Under the pieces are notes generated by a model, which saw only the letters and a list, made by a program, of their open reading frames with translations, had not been told where the DNA came from and searched no databases. The position numbers and the translations under genes were made by a program. 10,723 nucleotides of DNA from Nitrospiria bacterium (GTDB lineage Bacteria; Nitrospirota; CAKKRA01; 9FT-COMBO-42-15): positions 1-10,723 of the forward strand of contig CAKKST010000425.1 in the NCBI GenBank assembly GCA_919903585.1, in the 5' to 3' direction. Each line of letters starts with the position of its first letter. The stretch's first letter is position 1. Positions 6,380 through 10,723 of the stretch are shown here, piece after piece.

Positions 6380-8857
6380 CCAAAATATCCATCCGTTAAA
6401 AATGCAATAATGTTTTTTATCTTTGTTGTCATTCAATTGTCGTTGGGCCTGAATGGTGCTGATTACGCCTCTGGAGAAGATAAACTTGTGGGGCGTGCCG
6501 TACTCCCAGCAGCTATGTTTTCCCCTGGCCCCACCTCTGGAACCCTTATTGGCACAGGCCCAATAAATGGCCAGGAGATTCCTTTCATTGATAAACAGCC
6601 TGTTCAGGGTTTTTCGGCTGTGATTGATAATGGTGATGGTACCTTTATGGTTATGTCTGATAATGGATTTGGCAGTATGGAGAATTCATCAGATTACAAT
6701 CTTCGGGTATATAAAATCCTTCCTGATTTTAAGACCAAAGAAGGTGGAAAAGGCTACATATATGTCCTTGACTCTATTGAGCTTCATGATCCAGATAGAC
6801 ATATCCCCTTTGCCATAACTAATTATTTTACTGAGAAACGCATCCTCACAGGCGCTGACTTTGATATTGAATCAATGCAAGGTGCAGCAGATGGAACCCT
6901 GTGGTTCGGTGATGAATTCGGGCCATTCCTTATACACACAGATCCTGATGGAAAGGTGCTTGAACCACCCATCCCACTGCCTGATTTTGATAATCCGGGC
7001 AAGGATATCCGCTCACCGCAAAATCCATTTAATGAAGAGGCAAGCGCTATTCGCATAATGAACGCAGTTCGCACCCATGCCCGTATGTATGGCAATAAAA
7101 AGACACCTGTATTCTCCCCCTGGCATGTGATGTTTGATGATGCTAATCCAAATACTTATGTGGGGAACAGAAAGGATCCTCCTGCTGGTTCAGGTCTTCC
7201 TCCAACATCAAGTGAGCTATTCAATATAAAATCCATCCAGAGGGCAGGCTATCCCATTGTAACATGGACTGTAAATGACAAGGCCCGTATGCTTGAGTTA
7301 ATGAGGTTAGGGATAAATGGAATTATCTCTGACCGTCCTGATCTGCTTCGTCAGGCTGTTGAAGAATTTGATGCCAATGGAGACGGTGTAGCTGGTGACC
7401 TTCTCGGCCCTGATGGATTGATTGATATTAATAAATTTGATGCCCAGGGGCACAGGGGTGGACGCAATCTGCGGCCTGAAAACACACTCCCGGCAATGGA
7501 GGTTGCACTCGACTATCTTATAACTACCCTTGAATTAGATAATGGTGTGGCACACGATGGGATACCTGTGCTTAATCATGATCCATATATTAACTCACAA
7601 AAATGCCGCAGGGCCAATGGCTTACCCTATGGCCCAGAGAATGAAGTTTTGATTAAAGACCTTACATTAGCTGAGATTCAATACATGTTCATATGTGATA
7701 AGGTGTTTCGTGGCCCAGAACAGGTGAATGATCTATCATTATCACCTGTGAGTGTTGCCTTCACAACCTATCATGGGCTTATGCATCCCTATGTAATGCC
7801 CTCTACCCAGCAATTGTTTGATTTTGTAAATTTTTATATAGAGTATTATAGGTCAAGACCCGTCAGCTTTCATCCTGATTCACATCGCCGTTGGATGAAT
7901 GCACAAAAGGTACGTTTTAATATAGAGACCAAGATTAATCCACGGACGGATGCAGATGAAAAGGGTAATGTTTTTGCCCAGCGCACTATTGAACCATGGC
8001 CTTTTGCACAGGCTGTAGCAACAGTCATTAAGAATAATAGTTTGGAAAGCCGTGCAGATATTCAGAGCTTTGATTTCCGTACGCTTCTTATAGTTCAGGA
8101 GCAGTATCCTGAAATCCGCACAGTGTATCTATTTGGTGATTTCCCAATCTATGCAAATAATACCATTCCTGGCTCTGACGACGGAACAAACCTGCAGGGT
8201 CAAAACAGGGCAAATACCCCTTGGCTTGCAGGCCTTTACTGGCCATACAGGGTAACAGCCCTTGACCATCCCTTCCGTGCACAGAGGAGTGGTGGTTTTG
8301 AGGGTATGGCATTGAGTCATGATAAGACAAGGCTCTTACCCCTGCTTGAAAAGCCTCTGATTGAAGGCGAGCCGAATACCCTGCTCATACACGAATTTGA
8401 TCTTTCCACAAAGAGATATACAGGCAAACGCTACAAATATATCCTTAATGAACGGGGAAAGGCCATTGGCGACTTCATTATGTTTAGCAAAAAAAATGGT
8501 CTTGTCATAGAACGTGACGATACACAGGGAGACCTGAATGGATTTAAGGTCATATATGAGATTGAACTTGAAGGCGCAGACAAACCAGTTGAGAAAAAAT
8601 TGGCTGTAGACCTTCTGCAGATTAATGACCCGCATAAGATTTCTGAGCCGGGCCAGCCGGGTGATATTGGTATAGGGAAAAATTTTGCCTTCCCATTTGT
8701 GACAATTGAGGATGTAGTGGTATTTGACCATAAGCATATTGGCGTTTTAAATGACAACAACTTCCCCTTTAGCGTAGGCAGGCATGTGGGTAGCGGGCAG
8801 CCTGATGACAATGAGTTTATTATTATTAAGTTGGACCGCCCACTGGGTGGACATTAA
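6374..8857 (+). CDS. Secreted phytase-like esterase with inserted, permuted GDPD domain
   Basis: Exported phosphodiesterase hybrid of 827 residues with a signal peptide (hydrophobic ~11-27). Residues ~38-219 match the first half of the 'esterase-like activity of phytase' domain (GFSAVIDNGDGTFMVMSDNG, DIESMQGAADGTLWFGDEFGP, ending SPQNPF 214-219). Its second half resumes at ~630-827 (SGGFEGMALS at 639-648, GDFIMFS, DVVVFDHKHIGVLNDNNFP). Between them sits a glycerophosphodiester phosphodiesterase: HRGGRNLRPENT (360-371), Glu387, Asp389, His402, ETK (518-520) and SF (565-566). The normal GDPD C-terminal element, WTVN (298-301) with GIISDRPDLL (316-325), comes before the HRG motif, so the domain seems circularly permuted, joined by an Asp-rich calcium-loop-like linker (333-356). 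It likely releases glycerol phosphate from glycerophosphodiesters outside the cytoplasm and perhaps acts on phytate-like esters. It shares its leader with the phoX-like gene. Domain calls are firm; the permutation reading is inference. Confidence 0.87.
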   Translation: MKPKYPSVKNAIMFFIFVVIQLSLGLNGADYASGEDKLVGRAVLPAAMFSPGPTSGTLIGTGPINGQEIPFIDKQPVQGFSAVIDNGDGTFMVMSDNGFGSMENSSDYNLRVYKILPDFKTKEGGKGYIYVLDSIELHDPDRHIPFAITNYFTEKRILTGADFDIESMQGAADGTLWFGDEFGPFLIHTDPDGKVLEPPIPLPDFDNPGKDIRSPQNPFNEEASAIRIMNAVRTHARMYGNKKTPVFSPWHVMFDDANPNTYVGNRKDPPAGSGLPPTSSELFNIKSIQRAGYPIVTWTVNDKARMLELMRLGINGIISDRPDLLRQAVEEFDANGDGVAGDLLGPDGLIDINKFDAQGHRGGRNLRPENTLPAMEVALDYLITTLELDNGVAHDGIPVLNHDPYINSQKCRRANGLPYGPENEVLIKDLTLAEIQYMFICDKVFRGPEQVNDLSLSPVSVAFTTYHGLMHPYVMPSTQQLFDFVNFYIEYYRSRPVSFHPDSHRRWMNAQKVRFNIETKINPRTDADEKGNVFAQRTIEPWPFAQAVATVIKNNSLESRADIQSFDFRTLLIVQEQYPEIRTVYLFGDFPIYANNTIPGSDDGTNLQGQNRANTPWLAGLYWPYRVTALDHPFRAQRSGGFEGMALSHDKTRLLPLLEKPLIEGEPNTLLIHEFDLSTKRYTGKRYKYILNERGKAIGDFIMFSKKNGLVIERDDTQGDLNGFKVIYEIELEGADKPVEKKLAVDLLQINDPHKISEPGQPGDIGIGKNFAFPFVTIEDVVVFDHKHIGVLNDNNFPFSVGRHVGSGQPDDNEFIIIKLDRPLGGH

Positions 8858-8872
8858 TAAGTTGAACGGAAT

Positions 8873-8915
8873 GCTCGCCGCAATCCCGCCCCTTTAGGGG
8901 CGGGTCATGGCGAGC
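8873..8915 (+). terminator. GC-rich nested hairpin between phytase/GDPD and nucleotidase genes
   Basis: The inner stem CCCGCCCC (8885-8892) pairs perfectly with GGGGCGGG (8897-8904) around a TTTA loop. The outer stem GCTCGCC (8873-8879) pairs with GGCGAGC (8909-8915) across short unpaired stretches. It begins 16 bases after the stop codon. There is no T-run, so it is not a canonical intrinsic terminator. It may stabilise the upstream mRNA 3' end, cause pausing, act as an imperfect terminator in either direction, or be a small dispersed palindromic repeat. The flanking sequence is much more AT-rich. Confidence 0.6.
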
Positions 8916-8940
8916 AATGTCAAATGATAATTACCTATGA

Positions 8941-8947
8941 AGGGAGG
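8941..8947 (+). promoter_or_regulatory. Ribosome binding site of the 5'-nucleotidase gene
   Basis: AGGGAGG lies seven bases before ATG 8955 and supports that start, which is followed at once by a signal peptide. Confidence 0.8.
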
Positions 8948-8954
8948 CTTTAAG

Positions 8955-10723
8955 ATGAATACAATTTTATACCAAAAAAAGCGGCGTATCCTTACCTCAA
9001 TAGTAATCCTTTTGTTAGGCGCTCTTACAGGTGTCTGGGCAGAGGGGAATTTTGATCTAAAGGCACAACAGCACTACTATGAACAACCCCATGAAGCAGC
9101 AGGATTTGATGATGAAGATACAAAAGAGGACTATTATCCAGAGACAAGGGAGATTGCAAGGCACAGGATTCAGTGGCGTGACAATTATATGCCACCTGGT
9201 GCTGACCCTGAATCGTGGATAAAAGTAAATATCCTTGCCATAAACGATTTCCATGGATACCTGCAGACAGGCCGCAGGGTTGGAAATAGGCCGGTGGGCG
9301 GGGCTGCGGTTCTGGCAGCATATCTTAAGACAGCCCAATTAGGTGCAGAGGAATATTCTTTTATTGTACATGCTGGTGACCATGTTGGTGCATCACCACC
9401 TGCCTCTGCCCTTCTGCAGGATGAGACTGCCATAATGTTTATGAATCTCTTGGCTAACAAATATTGCTACGATGATGACCATAGATACAATGGAAGCAGA
9501 AAGAACCACCATTACCGTGGATACAGATTGGATCCCCGCTGCAACATTGTTACTACTGTGGGTAACCATGAATTTGATGAAGGTGTTAATGAGATGTTAA
9601 GGTTGATATATGGCGGTAACCATATCAATGGCCCATTTCTTGAAGACCCATACAGCGGTGCAGCCTTCCCATATGTGGCAGCCAATGTGGTTGATGCCCA
9701 GAGTGGAAAGCTTATTCTTCCTCCTTATGTGATTAAAAAGATTAATGGGATGCCCATAGCCTTCATCGGTGCTGTTTTAAAAGAGACGCCCAGCATAGTA
9801 ACAGCCTCGGGTGTGGCAGGTGTTAGATTCCTTGACGAGGCCGAGGCCATTAACAGTTATATACCTGAACTAAGGGCAAAGCATGTGCGGTCTATCATAG
9901 TTTTGATACATCAGGGCGGCAGGCAGACAACTTATCAGGGCACTACTATATCAACAGGCACTGTTACAGGCCCGATTGTGGATATTGTATCCCGCCTTGA
10001 TGATGAAATAGATGTTGTTATCACAGGGCATGTACATTCCTTTACCAATGCAATATTAAGGAATCATAATGGAAAAGAAATCCTTGTAACTCAGGCCTTT
10101 TCCTATGGCACAGCCTTTGCGGATATTGATCTTGAGATTGATCCGGCAACAAAAGATATTGTTACAAAATCAGCTGCCATCATTACCACCTATGCCGATG
10201 AGTGGCCGGGCCTTGTACCAGATTATGAGGCTGCCCAGTTGGTAGCAGCAGCTGAGGCAAAGGTTGCTCACCTTGTTAACAGGGTGATAGGTGTGGCAGC
10301 AGTGGAGATACTGAAGGCACAGAATCCTGCAGGTGAATCAGCATTGGGGAATCTTATTGCCGATGCACAGCGTGCTGCCATGGGTACTGACTTTGCCTTT
10401 ATGAATCCTGGTGGCATACGCGCTGATGTCCTCTCTGGTCAGGTTACCTGGGGTGAACTCTTTACAGTGCAGCCTTTCAGTAATTACCTTATTAAAATGG
10501 ATCTGACAGGCAAGCAGATATATGATCTTCTCAACCAGCAGTGGATTAATCAACCCTATCCACGAATACTACAGGTTTCAGGACTTACATACACATGGGA
10601 CAACTCCCTTCCAGTTGGTAATCGTATTGTAGAAGTCAGGAAGGACGGCATACCTATCAATCCAACCGCTGTTTATACTATAACTGTAAAGGGAAATTTG
10701 GTTACAATATTAAATGGAGTGGC
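8955..10723 (+). CDS. Secreted UshA-type 5'-nucleotidase/cyclic phosphodiesterase, 3' end cut by window
   Basis: Open through 589 codons to the window edge with no stop. An exported metallophosphatase that hydrolyses nucleotides (5'-nucleotidase, and in some relatives UDP-sugars or 2',3'-cyclic nucleotides). The signal peptide (basic 8-11, hydrophobic 12-25) is probably cut after Ala29 (VWA). The dimetal site is complete: NDFHG (Asp98, His100), AGD (Asp142), GNHE (Asn204, His205), His319 in IHQGG and GHVH (His359, His361). The C-terminal substrate-binding domain has GNLIADAQR, NPGGIRAD (484-491) and WGELFTVQPFSN. Distinctive extras are an acidic, Tyr-rich segment between signal peptide and domain (~30-90) and a His/Asp-rich insert before GNHE (CYDDDHRYN to RKNHHYRGYR). 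Only a short tail is likely missing. It follows the GDPD hybrid in the same direction, so nucleotide and diester breakdown may be co-expressed. Confidence 0.9.
   Translation, partial: MNTILYQKKRRILTSIVILLLGALTGVWAEGNFDLKAQQHYYEQPHEAAGFDDEDTKEDYYPETREIARHRIQWRDNYMPPGADPESWIKVNILAINDFHGYLQTGRRVGNRPVGGAAVLAAYLKTAQLGAEEYSFIVHAGDHVGASPPASALLQDETAIMFMNLLANKYCYDDDHRYNGSRKNHHYRGYRLDPRCNIVTTVGNHEFDEGVNEMLRLIYGGNHINGPFLEDPYSGAAFPYVAANVVDAQSGKLILPPYVIKKINGMPIAFIGAVLKETPSIVTASGVAGVRFLDEAEAINSYIPELRAKHVRSIIVLIHQGGRQTTYQGTTISTGTVTGPIVDIVSRLDDEIDVVITGHVHSFTNAILRNHNGKEILVTQAFSYGTAFADIDLEIDPATKDIVTKSAAIITTYADEWPGLVPDYEAAQLVAAAEAKVAHLVNRVIGVAAVEILKAQNPAGESALGNLIADAQRAAMGTDFAFMNPGGIRADVLSGQVTWGELFTVQPFSNYLIKMDLTGKQIYDLLNQQWINQPYPRILQVSGLTYTWDNSLPVGNRIVEVRKDGIPINPTAVYTITVKGNLVTILNGV

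Noticed and set aside
8336..8811. Minus-strand open frames of 133 and 126 codons opposite the phytase/GDPD gene
   Set aside because: They overlap each other and a well-supported gene, have low-complexity Ser/Phe-rich translations and no start signals.
1..10723. CRISPR arrays, tRNA or rRNA genes, insertion sequences, integrase or toxin-antitoxin genes
   Set aside because: No spaced repeat array, no tRNA-like fold, no transposase or integrase frame and no terminal inverted repeats were seen on either strand.

Overview
All genes in this window lie on the plus strand. It appears to come from a bacterial chromosome, probably a Gram-negative with an exported or periplasmic phosphatase set. The DNA is moderately AT-rich and uses many AGG/AGA arginine and ATA isoleucine codons. 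Together with a PHP-glycosyltransferase fusion and CBS-type sensor proteins, this would fit a deltaproteobacterium-like or Nitrospirota-like lineage. That taxonomic guess is weak and rests on style, not on a marker gene.

Layout: (1) A leader (1-128), then a secreted PhoX/DUF839-type phosphatase (129-1610) closed by a strong intrinsic terminator (1628-1661). (2) A tight three-gene operon: a soluble CBS-pair histidine kinase (1695-2906), a single-domain CheY-like receiver (2914-3312) and a DksA/TraR-type zinc-finger protein (3312-3677) whose start codon overlaps the receiver's stop. (3) A short AT-rich gap with a perfect 22-bp palindrome, then an 811-residue fusion of a PHP phosphoesterase and a GT4 glycosyltransferase (3748-6183). 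(4) A 190-bp gap that contains the in-frame tail of a lost gene and a second copy of the leader found upstream of phoX. (5) A secreted 827-residue phytase-like/GDPD hybrid (6374-8857). (6) A GC-rich hairpin. (7) A secreted UshA-type 5'-nucleotidase (8955 onward) that runs off the window.

Three different exported phosphate-releasing enzymes (PhoX-type monoesterase, phytase-like/glycerophosphodiesterase, 5'-nucleotidase) surround a signalling cassette and a glycosyltransferase. The GT4 domain resembles the MgtA/SqdX/Agt group, some of whose members use lipid acceptors. The simplest reading is an organic-phosphate scavenging locus, possibly tied to replacement of phospholipids by glycolipids. 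This is inference; no recognisable Pho box was found.

The points most worth a second look are the near-identical ~90-bp leader placed in front of two unrelated phosphatase genes, the GDPD domain that seems circularly permuted and nested inside a phytase-like propeller, the translational coupling of a receiver with no output domain to a DksA-like RNA-polymerase factor, and the PHP-GT4 fusion starting without a Shine-Dalgarno just behind a perfect palindrome.
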